From the NCBI GenBank assembly GCA_950096615.1, contig CATNCP010000001.1, positions 107,661 to 171,660 on the forward strand: DNA of 64,000 bases. The letters are read 5' to 3'. The notes under the pieces are model-generated. The model was not told the DNA's origin. It saw nothing but the letters and a program-made list of their open reading frames with translations, and ran no database searches. The DNA comes from an uncultured Kangiella sp. Lineage in GTDB: Bacteria > Pseudomonadota > Gammaproteobacteria > Enterobacterales > Kangiellaceae. Made by a program: the position numbers and the translations under genes. Shown one piece after another: positions 47,795 to 56,514 of the stretch; position 1 is the first letter of the stretch; each line of letters begins with the position of its first letter.

Positions 47795-47836
47795 AATGTA
47801 CTTTAAGTTTTCACCCGTTAGGTACTAATTTTGCTA

Positions 47837-48856
47837 CTATAAATGATTTTTTACAAGTATCTCTGCAATTTGGACTGTATTTAGTGCGGCACCTTTACGA
47901 ACATTATCCGATACGATCCACATCGCAAGACCATTTTCGATACCCACATCTTGACGGATTCGACTTACAAAAACGTCGTCTTTGCCGCTGGCATGAGTTA
48001 CTGGCGTGGCATATTCCAACTGTTCCATATCGTCTACAACCGTTACCCCCTCGGCCTTTTCAAGCAATTCTTTGGCCTGGACAGCAGCTAAAGGCGCCCT
48101 GGTTTTAAGGTGAACAGCTTCTGAGTGGCCAAAGAACACCGGGACACGAACTGCGGTAGGACTGACAGCGATACTGTCGTCTTCAAAGATTTTTTGGGTT
48201 TCCCAAACCATCTTCATTTCTTCTTTGGTATAACCGTTATCTTGTAGTGCATCGATATTTGGCAGTACATTAAACGCAATCTGCTTGTCATAAACCTTCG
48301 CAGTTGCTTCTCTAGCATTAAGTAGTTCAGCGGTTTGCTTCGCTAACTCTTCTACCGCTTTTTGTCCCGAGCCTGAGACCGCTTGATAGGTGCAGACATT
48401 GATATGCTCAATACCCACGGCATCTTGGATCGGCTTTAAAGCGACCATCAATTGCATGGTTGAGCAATTAGGGTTAGCAATAATGCCTCGGTTTTTATAA
48501 TCAGCGATTCGATCAGGGTTCACTTCAGTTACTACTAAAGGAATATCCTCGTCATAACGGTACTCAGACGTATTATCAACCACGACACAGCCTGCTTCGA
48601 CTGCTTTGGGCGCATATTCACGCGAAATAGAGCCGCCTGCTGAAAACAAAGCAACGTCAACCTGAGAAAAGTCAAAATCCGCTAGGTTTTGCACCATCAC
48701 AGATTTACCATTAAACATTAATCGTTCGCCCGCAGAGCGCTCGCTCGCAAGCAGATAAAGATTATCAACAGGAAACTTACGTTCCTCTAATATTTCACGA
48801 ATGGTCACGCCAACTGCGCCTGTAGCGCCGACGATCGCTATATTTGCCTTTTCCAA
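47837..48856 (-). CDS. asd: Aspartate-semialdehyde dehydrogenase
   Basis: NADPH-dependent enzyme converting aspartyl phosphate to the semialdehyde, the branch point to lysine, diaminopimelate, threonine and methionine. The 339 residues begin with the Rossmann loop NIAIVGATGAVGVTIREIL. The catalytic cysteine is in NPNCSTMQLMVAL, followed by YQAVSGSGQKAVEEL and the histidine in FFGHSEAVHL. This is the shorter usg/asd2-type form found beside fimV in many gammaproteobacteria. No long insertion of the enterobacterial type is present. Confidence 0.95.
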   Translation of the reverse strand: MEKANIAIVGATGAVGVTIREILEERKFPVDNLYLLASERSAGERLMFNGKSVMVQNLADFDFSQVDVALFSAGGSISREYAPKAVEAGCVVVDNTSEYRYDEDIPLVVTEVNPDRIADYKNRGIIANPNCSTMQLMVALKPIQDAVGIEHINVCTYQAVSGSGQKAVEELAKQTAELLNAREATAKVYDKQIAFNVLPNIDALQDNGYTKEEMKMVWETQKIFEDDSIAVSPTAVRVPVFFGHSEAVHLKTRAPLAAVQAKELLEKAEGVTVVDDMEQLEYATPVTHASGKDDVFVSRIRQDVGIENGLAMWIVSDNVRKGAALNTVQIAEILVKNHL

Positions 48857-48917
48857 TGAATCACTCCTCTAAAAGACAAGCTAATGATAAAAATAATGTA
48901 AAGCAGTCGCGCTCTGG

Positions 48918-49241
48918 CTATTTACGCTTATTAAACATCATCCAAACACGCATGATGATATAGCCAAAGAAGCCCGCTGCCATTAGATATAATGCAACCT
49001 GTTCCCAAAGCTCACTGTTTTGTGCTGGTGGGAAGAACTTCAATAAGAAGCCTGCTGCGAAGGCAATAACGGCTAAAAAGGATAAAGACTGTAACCGACG
49101 GTTTTTCTTTAACTTTTGAAGGTGTGACGCTCGTTGTAACTGCTCTTCTGTGGTGCCTTTGAGGCGCGCCCCACAGTGGCTGCAGGTTTCTGCTTTGCTC
49201 GAAATTCTTTTGTTACAAACGATACACTGAATAATAGCCAT
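48918..49241 (-). CDS. Small zinc-ribbon membrane protein
   Basis: A protein of 107 residues. The N-terminal zinc ribbon is C6-x2-C9 and C20-x2-C23 (QCIVCNKRI...TCSHCGARL). A charged stretch follows, then two membrane helices (about 50-68 and 78-97) and a basic tail. I do not recognise a specific family. Similar zinc-ribbon plus membrane-hairpin proteins are common hypotheticals. It lies between pepN and asd on the same strand, with 75- and 61-base gaps. Confidence 0.72.
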   Translation of the reverse strand: MAIIQCIVCNKRISSKAETCSHCGARLKGTTEEQLQRASHLQKLKKNRRLQSLSFLAVIAFAAGFLLKFFPPAQNSELWEQVALYLMAAGFFGYIIMRVWMMFNKRK

Positions 49242-49316
49242 AATATTGTCTCTGTTGAATTCTCTCTCAATTGTTCAAATAAATCTAAGAACCTAAGGTT
49301 ATATACTTATCAGCGA

Positions 49317-52010
49317 CTACTTTAATGCTTTGCTGGCAATTTCATAAACGTCTTTTGACAGCTCTGGCATGGTTAAAATGTCTTTTAGTTGCTGCTGCAT
49401 TTTAAGTTGGCGTTGCTGATCAAACTTGCGCCAACGATTGAATGCCCCCGTTAAGCGGGCTGAAACCTGAGGGTTTACCGAATATAACGCCTTAATTTGA
49501 CGAGATAAATATTCATAGCCACGCCCATCTGCGCGATGGAATTGGCTTGGGTTAGCTCCCGTAAATGCGCCAATAAGCGAGCGAACCTTGTTCGGGTTTT
49601 TAAGCTCGAAAGATGGATGATCCAGTAATGACTCAATTCTGTCAATGGTTTCATCGGACGGGTCTGTCGCCATGATCGCCAGCCACTTATTCACCACCAG
49701 CTCTTCATTTTGCCACTTTTGATAAAATGCCTCGGCAACCTTCATCTTCTCGCTATAATTAGAATGAACAATTAACTGCAAGGCCGTGCTGGCATCCGTC
49801 ATATTATTGGCGTTATCCAACTGCTTTAAAGCTAGTTGATAGCAATCGTCCTTCTCAAGCGCCATGAGATAACTCAAGCATGTGCCCGCGAGAGCTCTTT
49901 TAGCGACGGACTCTTTGTCTTGCTCAAAATCGCCAATGTGGTGATTGGTTTGATAGTGTAATAACCAGTCCAGCTCTAGCTCTTGTGCCAAGCGTTTCTT
50001 TAAGAAGTTACGAGCCTCGATTAAATGATCGATATTGATTGAATCAACTTGCTCAATCAAAGTACTGACGCCCGGAATTGATAATGCCAATGACTTAAAC
50101 TGGCCATCAAGCTGACTGTCATCCAATAAGTTCTTTGTCGCGCTGACCACCGCATCGCTGATGGATAAACGAGCGCCCTCCTCAAGCTGCGAGCACAAGT
50201 CAAACACAACTTCACCAAACAGCATTTGCCCAGCCTGCCAACGATTGAATAGGTCAGAGTCGTGAGCAAAAAGGAACGTTAAGTCATTCAATGAATAGTC
50301 GTAATGAAGCTTCACTGGAGCTGAGAAGCTACGCAAAATCGATGGAATATGCTTTGCAGGCACATCATCAAAAGTCACGCTTTGCTCCCAACTCTTCAAA
50401 TGGACAACATCGCCCTCTACACGCGCATCGGTGTCATTGACCGGCAATGGCTTCAGCTCAATATCATTACCCAGCTCATCAATCAGACCGACCTTCAATG
50501 GAATATGAAACGGCTCTTTCTCCTCTTGGCTCGGTGTCGCAGGACAAGACTGCTTTAAATTCAGCGTCACCTGGCGTTTATCCGCATCATACTCAGCTGA
50601 AACACTCACTTCTGGCGTTCCTGCTTGTGAATACCAGCGTCTGAACTGCTTAAGATCATAGCTATTCGCATCCTCCATGGCGCGCACAAAATCTTCGCAA
50701 GTCACAGCCTGCCCGTCATGACGCTCAAAATACACGTCCAGACCGCGCTTAAAACCATCACGACCCAGTAACGTCTGATACATACGAATAATTTCAGCGC
50801 CTTTGTTATAGACAGTCACCGTGTAGAAATTATTCATCTCAATATACGAGTCGGGACGTATCGGATGTGCCATAGGTCCCGCATCTTCAGCAAACTGGTG
50901 AGAACGAATAACCTTAACGTCTTCAATGCGCTTTACGCCATGGTCCGTTTGATCAGCGGTAAACTCTTGATCACGGAAAACCGTTAGACCTTCTTTTAAA
51001 CTAAGTTGGAACCAATCACGGCAAGTAACACGATTCCCGGTCCAGTTATGGAAATACTCGTGGCCAATAACCGCTTCCACATCAATAAAGTCAGTGTCTG
51101 TCGCCGTATCTTGGCTGGCTAAGACGTATTTTGTGTTAAAAATATTGAGGCCCTTATTCTCCATGGCGCCCATATTGAAGTCACCAACAGCCACAATCAT
51201 GTAGATATCGAGGTCATACTCTAGACCAAAAACCTCCTCATCCCACTTCATGGCCTTTTTCAGCGACTCCATTGCATGATGACACTGGTCAAGCTTGCCC
51301 TGATCGACATAAATCTCAAGACGAACCTCTCGCCCCGTCATGGTAGTGAAATTGCTGGTTAATAAATCATAGTCTCCAGCACACAACGCAAATAAATAGC
51401 TGGGTTTCTTAAAAGGGTCTTCCCAGACCGAAAAATGCTTACCAGTTTCAAGGTCACCGTGTTCAATACGGTTACCGTTCGATAATAAATGCGGGAATTG
51501 TTTTGCATCGGCTTCGATTCGTACGGTAAAGGTACTCATCACATCCGGGCGATCAGGGTAAAAGGTAATCTTACGGAAGCCCTCAGCCTCACACTGAGTA
51601 CAGTACTTTCCGCTTGATAAATACAAGCCTTCAAGGCTGGTATTCGTCTCAGGTGAAATCTTAACTTTAGTGTTAAGCGTAAAGCTTTCCGGAGGGTTCA
51701 GAACCTCTAAGCCATCGTCAAACAAGCGATAGTCCTCTTGGCCTAGCTCTTCACCATCAATGGCAATCGAGAGTAGCTCTAAATCCACACCATCCAAACG
51801 TAACGGCTCGTTACTAGCAACATCAGCCTTACGCTGAATCGTTAGCGTGGTATCCACAACCGTGGCATTTGGCGCTAAATCAAACGCCAAGTACACGCTC
51901 TCAATATCGTATGGATACGGCGTGTAATCACTACGGTAATGGACTTGAACTTCCTGCTGTGGCGCCTGCTCTTGAGAAGCGCTGTCTTGATGACTGCTAC
52001 TATCGCTCAT
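49317..52010 (-). CDS. pepN: Aminopeptidase N
   Basis: Cytoplasmic M1 alanyl aminopeptidase that clears peptides made by ATP-dependent proteases. The 897 residues match PepN. The exopeptidase motif is GAMENKGLNIF, and the zinc site is HEYFHNWTGNR (near 315) with the third ligand in LKEGLTVFRDQEF. SGKYCTQCEAEGFRKITFYPDRPDVMS is typical of the PepN subgroup. The N-terminus has about 20 extra Ser/Gln-rich residues and no export signal. It is the promoter-distal end of the leftward housekeeping run as read from the window's right. Confidence 0.96.
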   Translation of the reverse strand: MSDSSSHQDSASQEQAPQQEVQVHYRSDYTPYPYDIESVYLAFDLAPNATVVDTTLTIQRKADVASNEPLRLDGVDLELLSIAIDGEELGQEDYRLFDDGLEVLNPPESFTLNTKVKISPETNTSLEGLYLSSGKYCTQCEAEGFRKITFYPDRPDVMSTFTVRIEADAKQFPHLLSNGNRIEHGDLETGKHFSVWEDPFKKPSYLFALCAGDYDLLTSNFTTMTGREVRLEIYVDQGKLDQCHHAMESLKKAMKWDEEVFGLEYDLDIYMIVAVGDFNMGAMENKGLNIFNTKYVLASQDTATDTDFIDVEAVIGHEYFHNWTGNRVTCRDWFQLSLKEGLTVFRDQEFTADQTDHGVKRIEDVKVIRSHQFAEDAGPMAHPIRPDSYIEMNNFYTVTVYNKGAEIIRMYQTLLGRDGFKRGLDVYFERHDGQAVTCEDFVRAMEDANSYDLKQFRRWYSQAGTPEVSVSAEYDADKRQVTLNLKQSCPATPSQEEKEPFHIPLKVGLIDELGNDIELKPLPVNDTDARVEGDVVHLKSWEQSVTFDDVPAKHIPSILRSFSAPVKLHYDYSLNDLTFLFAHDSDLFNRWQAGQMLFGEVVFDLCSQLEEGARLSISDAVVSATKNLLDDSQLDGQFKSLALSIPGVSTLIEQVDSINIDHLIEARNFLKKRLAQELELDWLLHYQTNHHIGDFEQDKESVAKRALAGTCLSYLMALEKDDCYQLALKQLDNANNMTDASTALQLIVHSNYSEKMKVAEAFYQKWQNEELVVNKWLAIMATDPSDETIDRIESLLDHPSFELKNPNKVRSLIGAFTGANPSQFHRADGRGYEYLSRQIKALYSVNPQVSARLTGAFNRWRKFDQQRQLKMQQQLKDILTMPELSKDVYEIASKALK

Positions 52011-52145
52011 GATGTCGTTACTTTAACCCTTTGATTTTAGAATCTTGATTCGAACAAAACGAAAAGTCCGATTGTAGCAATCTTGCTATAAATTCGATAT
52101 AACATAGCGCAAGAAAGCAAAAAGAACACAACGGAATAATTATTC

Positions 52146-52514
52146 ATGTGCCGATGCGCCGAATTACCCAATGTTTTTGTGGGCAATGACGAAAACAACC
52201 CTTTTAACGATACTCTGGAAGAGCTCGAATGGGCACCGCAACGATGGGCCACTCTAAACCGCTGCCCTATCTGCCAACAGTTGTGGCATATCGACATCGC
52301 TAAGCAAAACGACATCGGCGTCTGTGCCAAAATAGCCACAGAACAAGACTGGCAACAACTCGACACCACCAACCTCAAAATCCAACTCATGGTCCAAAAC
52401 CACGGCGGCATCACCAACGACACCTGCCAATGGAAACAATGCGACCAACTCTGCGTCAAAGGCCTCGCCTTCTGCCCCAGTCACGCCTATTTTGAGATGG
52501 ATATAAAGCAGTGA
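52146..52514 (+). CDS. Cysteine-rich protein of unknown function
   Basis: A protein of 122 residues with eight or more cysteines: CRC near the N-terminus, RCPICQQLW in the middle, and CQWKQCDQLCVKGLAFCPSH at the end. This suggests two metal-binding or zinc-ribbon-like units. Codon use in the second half is unusually C-rich (AAC, ACC, CTC), unlike its neighbours. I do not recognise the family. It starts 135 bases from the divergent pepN, and its stop overlaps the GTG start of the next small ORF by 4 bases (GTGA), which argues for translational coupling. Confidence 0.6.
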   Translation: MCRCAELPNVFVGNDENNPFNDTLEELEWAPQRWATLNRCPICQQLWHIDIAKQNDIGVCAKIATEQDWQQLDTTNLKIQLMVQNHGGITNDTCQWKQCDQLCVKGLAFCPSHAYFEMDIKQ

Positions 52515-52723
52515 CTTCATCAGCTAACCACTGGGAATTTCGAGTTAATGAGATATCCCCATGCCACTATCGACTATATGCCGAGCGTAATTCTGGGAAC
52601 ATAATTTCTTTTGATTCTAAAAATATAGATTTACAAAGGCTTTACCTCGAGGCTTTTAATTTAGAGGTTTCGCTAGGAACACTGCCGAGCAGTGGCCCTT
52701 TATTTGATTATTGCTTCCGCTAA
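52511..52723 (+). CDS. Small unknown protein coupled to the preceding ORF
   Basis: A frame of 70 residues from a GTG that overlaps the previous stop (GTGA). It begins HWEFRVNEISPCHYRLYAERNSGNIISF, a compact strand-rich pattern like small standalone bacterial hypotheticals. It ends at a TAA at 52721-52723. Base composition is AT-rich, in contrast to the preceding gene. The downstream frame continues with an overlap of 32 bases, so the two may be one frameshifted gene. Function unknown. Confidence 0.45.
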   Translation: MTSSANHWEFRVNEISPCHYRLYAERNSGNIISFDSKNIDLQRLYLEAFNLEVSLGTLPSSGPLFDYCFR

Positions 52724-52919
52724 AAAGAAATGCTTTTGTGAATATTCTGATGAGGCTTTTGGCTCTTGGCAAATATATCATCAAGAAACTGGTGAAAAAT
52801 ATATTTACGATGGAAAAGATTTCACATTAAGTTACTCCAAACCTATTAATAAGATTTCTTGGAACTGTTACTTTAGAAACAAAAGTGATATCTCAAATGA
52901 AATATTGGCTAACATCTAG
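52692..52919 (+). CDS. Small unknown ORF, possible frameshifted continuation
   Basis: A frame of 75 residues that could start at a GTG (52692) or a TTG (52704) inside the previous ORF. No ribosome binding site is clear. The predicted text KKKCFCEYSDEAFGSWQIYHQETGEKYIYDGKDF looks like a real folded protein rather than noise. It is very AT-rich. It is either an overlapping third gene of the unit or the C-terminal half of the 52511 ORF after a +1 shift. Confidence 0.35.
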   Translation: MALYLIIASAKKKCFCEYSDEAFGSWQIYHQETGEKYIYDGKDFTLSYSKPINKISWNCYFRNKSDISNEILANI

Positions 52920-53111
52920 CAAGTGTATATTGGGCTGAGTTTACGACGCCCAACATCCCAGAACTGGCGCACCACTCTGTTTTACATCAACCTAATTTAA
53001 TATAGAGAAAATACCTAGGGTACACACTTTGACACATAAGCATACCCTCTCTTAACATTCTCACCGATACAATCAATCGCATAAATTACGGAAACCACAA
53101 AAGGGAATCTC

Positions 53112-53933
53112 ATGTTAAATCCGAGCAAGTTAAAAGGCTCACTCGTAGCACTACTATTTTTCGCCTCGATTGCTTTAGCTTTAGAAGCCAAGAAAGTTGA
53201 CCTTATTCCTTACGAAAAAGTTAGCGACGACTTTTACGTATTACTTGCTGATGGCTACGGTTCCAATGTCGGAATCAAGGTAGAAGACGACGGACTCATC
53301 ATCGTTGACACCATGCTTGCAAAAGCCAATCAGCCATTAATGATGACCATTGAATCGATTTCAGAGAAACCTATAAAGCTTGTGGTGAATACGCATGGTC
53401 ATATGGATCACGTGGGTAACAATAAGCCGCTCATCGAGCTTGGTGCTGCAAAGCTTGCTTACGAAGAGATGAGTAGTAACGATCTCAATATCGTCACCAC
53501 TCATGTTGCTTCACACTCTCCCAATGATCTCCTAATCTATTTTCCTGACAGCAACGTGCTGATGATGGGCGACAGTTTCACTAACAACTGGTACCCCTCG
53601 TTCTGGGCTGGGGGACTCAAGGGCCAAGTTGCGGTTATTGATAAAGCTTTAGCGCTGGCAAATGAAGACACCACAATCGTTCCGGGTCATGGCTTTATAA
53701 CCGACATTAACGGTTTAAAGCGCTATAAAGAAAATGCCATAAGCTGGGTCAACCGAATAATGGAACTTCACCATCAAGGATTAAGCCCAGAAGATATTGC
53801 TCAAGACGAAGCGCTAAACAATATGCTCAAAAAGTTCGCTAACGATGTAAGACCTGTAAAAGACTTGAAAAGAATGATGGAGCATTTCATAAATAAAACA
53901 ATCGAAATAGAACTTAAGTTATCCGCTAAGTAA
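53112..53933 (+). CDS. Exported metallo-beta-lactamase-fold hydrolase
   Basis: A protein of 273 residues with a signal peptide (SLVALLFFASIALALEA). The dinuclear zinc motif is H95-x-H97-x-D99-H100 (NTHGHMDHVGN). Further ligands are a histidine in ASHSPNDLLIYFP, an aspartate in MMGDSFTNNW and a histidine in IVPGHGF, so the metal site looks complete. The fold covers beta-lactamases, lactonases and thioester hydrolases, and the sequence does not decide. AAGGGAA precedes the ATG. An AGGGTA/TACCCT inverted repeat lies at 53017-53048 upstream. It is monocistronic. Confidence 0.85.
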   Translation: MLNPSKLKGSLVALLFFASIALALEAKKVDLIPYEKVSDDFYVLLADGYGSNVGIKVEDDGLIIVDTMLAKANQPLMMTIESISEKPIKLVVNTHGHMDHVGNNKPLIELGAAKLAYEEMSSNDLNIVTTHVASHSPNDLLIYFPDSNVLMMGDSFTNNWYPSFWAGGLKGQVAVIDKALALANEDTTIVPGHGFITDINGLKRYKENAISWVNRIMELHHQGLSPEDIAQDEALNNMLKKFANDVRPVKDLKRMMEHFINKTIEIELKLSAK

Positions 53934-53953
53934 TTTATCTCATTTAAATGTAC

Positions 53954-53974
53954 TAGGGCGCACATCGCGCCCTA
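53954..53974 (+). terminator. Hairpin downstream of the metallo-beta-lactamase-fold gene
   Basis: TAGGGCGC (53954-53961) and GCGCCCTA (53967-53974) form an 8-bp GC-rich stem with a 5-base loop, 20 bases after the stop. No T tract follows, so intrinsic termination is not certain. The rest of the gap to 54299 holds only an improbable 70-codon open frame. Confidence 0.5.
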
Positions 53975-54299
53975 ACCTTACCTAGTGACATTAACGGCAC
54001 TTGTGCCTAAACTTCTTAAGCTGACAAAGCATTTGTAGTCACAGAAAAGTGATTATTACAGCGACAGTAAACGCTTGGATGAATGTTTTTTTCATGAATT
54101 GTTTCCATATACAGTATTTCCAATTTCTTCTGGATCACCTTATTTTTACCGTATACCGATAACTTCTTGCTATGCGGTTGTCACACTAATTTCATCGAAA
54201 AACGTTACACTTAAGGCTAATAGCGTGGCGAAATCAGCCCAACTTAGCATTAGTTTTATTTATCAATATCGCCTAATGGCCAAATAAATCTAGTGTCAG

Positions 54300-54315
54300 T
54301 TTACGTTAACGTAAA
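54300..54315. promoter_or_regulatory. Perfect 16-bp palindrome upstream of the 2-oxoacid dehydrogenase operon
   Basis: TTTACGTTAACGTAAA is an exact self-complementary palindrome 142 bases before the E1-alpha start. Its form is close to what I recall for binding sites of LiuR, the MerR-type regulator of branched-chain amino acid catabolism in gammaproteobacteria. That match is from memory. Its role as an operator is inference. Confidence 0.5.
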
Positions 54316-54380
54316 TCTCACTATACAAATTCGCTAAAAATACGTACAATCGGCGTCGCTAAATATTAGATTGAACCTTA

Positions 54381-54434
54381 GGGGATAGGTTAGATACAAA
54401 CGATAACTCTTTGTAATCTAATCAATTTAGCCCC
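54381..54434 (+). other. Structured 5' leader of the 2-oxoacid dehydrogenase operon
   Basis: GTTAGAT-ACAAA (54389-54400) pairs with TTTGT-A-ATCTAAT (54410-54422) with one bulged A and one wobble. A possible outer GGGG (54381-54384) / CCCC (54431-54434) closure lies outside it. The ribosome binding site AAAGGAG follows 7 bases after the structure. No U tract follows, so this is leader structure rather than a terminator. Confidence 0.4.
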
Positions 54435-54457
54435 CTTCAATAAAGGAGAATGTAGCC

Positions 54458-55534
54458 TTGACGACTACAACAGTTGCTTCTTTCGAGATTCAGTATCATC
54501 AGTATCTTGATGCCAACGGCAAACCAACGAAAGATATTCCAGAGTTTGCTAAAGACATGAACACCATGCGTGAGCTTTATCGTGACATGTACAAACTACG
54601 TGTATTCGATGCAAAAGCTTATGCATTACAACGTACCGGTAAAATGGGTACCTACCCTGCTTCATTGGGTCAGGAAGCTATCGGCATTGGCTATGGCGAT
54701 GCCATGGTCAAAGAAGACGTTTTAATTCCTTACTACCGTTCTACAGGTGGTCTCTTAAAACATGGTGTGACCATGGAAGAGATCTTGTTGTACTGGGGTG
54801 GTGATGAAGCTGGAGCGAACTACTCTGTCGCTAAAGAAGACTTCCCTATTTGTGTTCCAATCGCAAACCAAATTATTCACGCTTCTGGTGTCGCCAAAGC
54901 GATTCAGATGCGCAAGCAGAAACGTGCTGTAGTTACTGAGATTGGTGAAGGCGGTACGTCTGAGGGTGATTTCTACGAAGGCGTTAACGTCGCTGGTATC
55001 TGGAACCTTGGCGTGGTGTTTTTCATCAACAATAACCAATGGGCAATTTCAGTACCAACGGATATTCAAACTGCTTGTGAAACTTACGCGCAAAAAGCTA
55101 TCGCAGCTGGTGTCGAAGGTATTCAGGTTGATGGTAACGACATCGTTGCTGTACGTGAAGTTTCGAACTACGCATTAGAAAAAGCGCGTAACGGTGGCGG
55201 ACCTACGGTTATCGAAGCGATTACGTACCGTTTATGTGATCACACGACAGCAGATGATGCATCGCGTTACGACGATCCTAAAGTTAAAGAGCAAGCTTGG
55301 AAGGACGAGCCATTGGTTCGTTTGCGCAAGTATCTTGAGAAAAACAAATCTTGGTCTGATAAAGACGAAGAAGCAATGAAAGAAGAAGTCGCTAAAGAAG
55401 TTGATGCTGCGGTGAAAGCTTATGAAGCTGCTCCGAAGCCAACGCCTGAATTGATGTTCGATCATCTTTATGCAGAACTTCCTGAATTAACCAAGCCTCA
55501 GCGCGAAGCAGCTATCAAGAGAGGTGCAAAATAA
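54458..55534 (+). CDS. pdhA: 2-oxoacid dehydrogenase E1 component, alpha subunit (pyruvate dehydrogenase type)
   Basis: Thiamine-diphosphate-binding subunit of an alpha2-beta2 E1. The 358 residues start at a TTG with AAAGGAG about 9 bases upstream, since the first ATG is 33 codons further in. The TPP/Mg motif is G163-E-G...N191-N-N (GEGGTSEGDFYEGVN and NNNQWAIS). GEG replaces the GDG of most pyruvate enzymes and recalls branched-chain E1, whereas GPTVIEAITYRL...DDASRY resembles Bacillus PdhA. The substrate is therefore pyruvate or branched-chain keto acids. It overlaps the E1-beta gene by TAATG. Confidence 0.85.
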   Translation: MTTTTVASFEIQYHQYLDANGKPTKDIPEFAKDMNTMRELYRDMYKLRVFDAKAYALQRTGKMGTYPASLGQEAIGIGYGDAMVKEDVLIPYYRSTGGLLKHGVTMEEILLYWGGDEAGANYSVAKEDFPICVPIANQIIHASGVAKAIQMRKQKRAVVTEIGEGGTSEGDFYEGVNVAGIWNLGVVFFINNNQWAISVPTDIQTACETYAQKAIAAGVEGIQVDGNDIVAVREVSNYALEKARNGGGPTVIEAITYRLCDHTTADDASRYDDPKVKEQAWKDEPLVRLRKYLEKNKSWSDKDEEAMKEEVAKEVDAAVKAYEAAPKPTPELMFDHLYAELPELTKPQREAAIKRGAK

Positions 55535-56514
55535 TGGCGGCGATTACTTTAATTGAAGCTGTAAATGCAGCGATGGCGTATGAGCTTGAGCATGATCAAG
55601 ATGTTGTATTATTCGGTGAAGACGTGGGCAAAAACGGTGGTGTATTCCGTGCTACCGATGGCTTACAGAAAAAGTATGGTAAAGAGCGTGTTATCGATAC
55701 TCCTCTAGCTGAGTCGATGATTGCTGGTTTGGCTGTAGGTATGGCCGCACAAGGTATGAAGCCGATTGCTGAAATGCAGTTCATGGGCTTTATCTTCCCT
55801 GCGGTTGACCAAATCTTCTGTCACGCGGCACGCTTGCGTCACCGTACTCGTGGTCGTTTAACTCAGCCGATGGTGATTCGAGCACCGTATGGTGGTGGTA
55901 TCCACGCACCTGAGCACCACTCTGAGTCAACAGAAGCTTTGTTCTCACACATCCCAGGCTTGAAGGTCGTTATTCCTTCAAACCCTTCACGTGCTTATGG
56001 CTTAATGCTTGCAGCAATTCGTGATCCAGATCCAGTGATTTTCTTAGAGCCAAAACGTGTTTACCGTATCGTGAAGCACGAAGTTGAAGATAACGGCGAA
56101 GAGTACCCTCTTGAAGCTTGTTTCGTTGACCGTGAAGGTAGCGATATCACGCTTATCTCGTGGGGCGCGATGATGCACGAGACGCTTCAGGCAGCTGAGA
56201 AGCTAGCCGCTGAAGGTATCGAAGCAGAAGTTATCGACGTAGCAACGGTTAGTCCTATCGACATGGACACCATTTTAGAGTCAGTCGAGAAGACTGGTCG
56301 TGCTTGTATCATTCAAGAAGCACCGAAATCTGGCTCGATTGGTTCAGAAATTGCTGCAGAAATTGCTGAAAAAGGCATTTTGAACTTATTAGCACCAATT
56401 GGTCGAGTTTCAGGCTACGACACTGTTATGCCATACTATCGTTTAGAAAAACAATATATGCCAACCGTCGACCGTATTCTTGACGAAGTGCGTACGATTA
56501 TGGAGTACAAATGA
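55534..56514 (+). CDS. pdhB: 2-oxoacid dehydrogenase E1 component, beta subunit
   Basis: A beta subunit of 326 residues that forms the active site with the alpha subunit. Family text includes FGEDVGKNGGVFRATDGLQKKYG, RVIDTPLAESMIAGLAVGMA, HHSESTEALFSHIPGLKVVIPS and VIFLEPKRVYR. The transketolase C-terminal domain has LISWGAMMHETLQAAEKL and EVIDVATVSPIDMDTI. The start overlaps the alpha stop, and the stop overlaps the E2 start (ATGA), so the three genes are tightly coupled. Confidence 0.92.
   Translation: MAAITLIEAVNAAMAYELEHDQDVVLFGEDVGKNGGVFRATDGLQKKYGKERVIDTPLAESMIAGLAVGMAAQGMKPIAEMQFMGFIFPAVDQIFCHAARLRHRTRGRLTQPMVIRAPYGGGIHAPEHHSESTEALFSHIPGLKVVIPSNPSRAYGLMLAAIRDPDPVIFLEPKRVYRIVKHEVEDNGEEYPLEACFVDREGSDITLISWGAMMHETLQAAEKLAAEGIEAEVIDVATVSPIDMDTILESVEKTGRACIIQEAPKSGSIGSEIAAEIAEKGILNLLAPIGRVSGYDTVMPYYRLEKQYMPTVDRILDEVRTIMEYK

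Noticed and set aside
54075..54287. 70-codon open frame in the gap before the 2-oxoacid dehydrogenase operon
   Set aside because: No ribosome binding site, no recognisable motif and a composition typical of AT-rich intergenic DNA.
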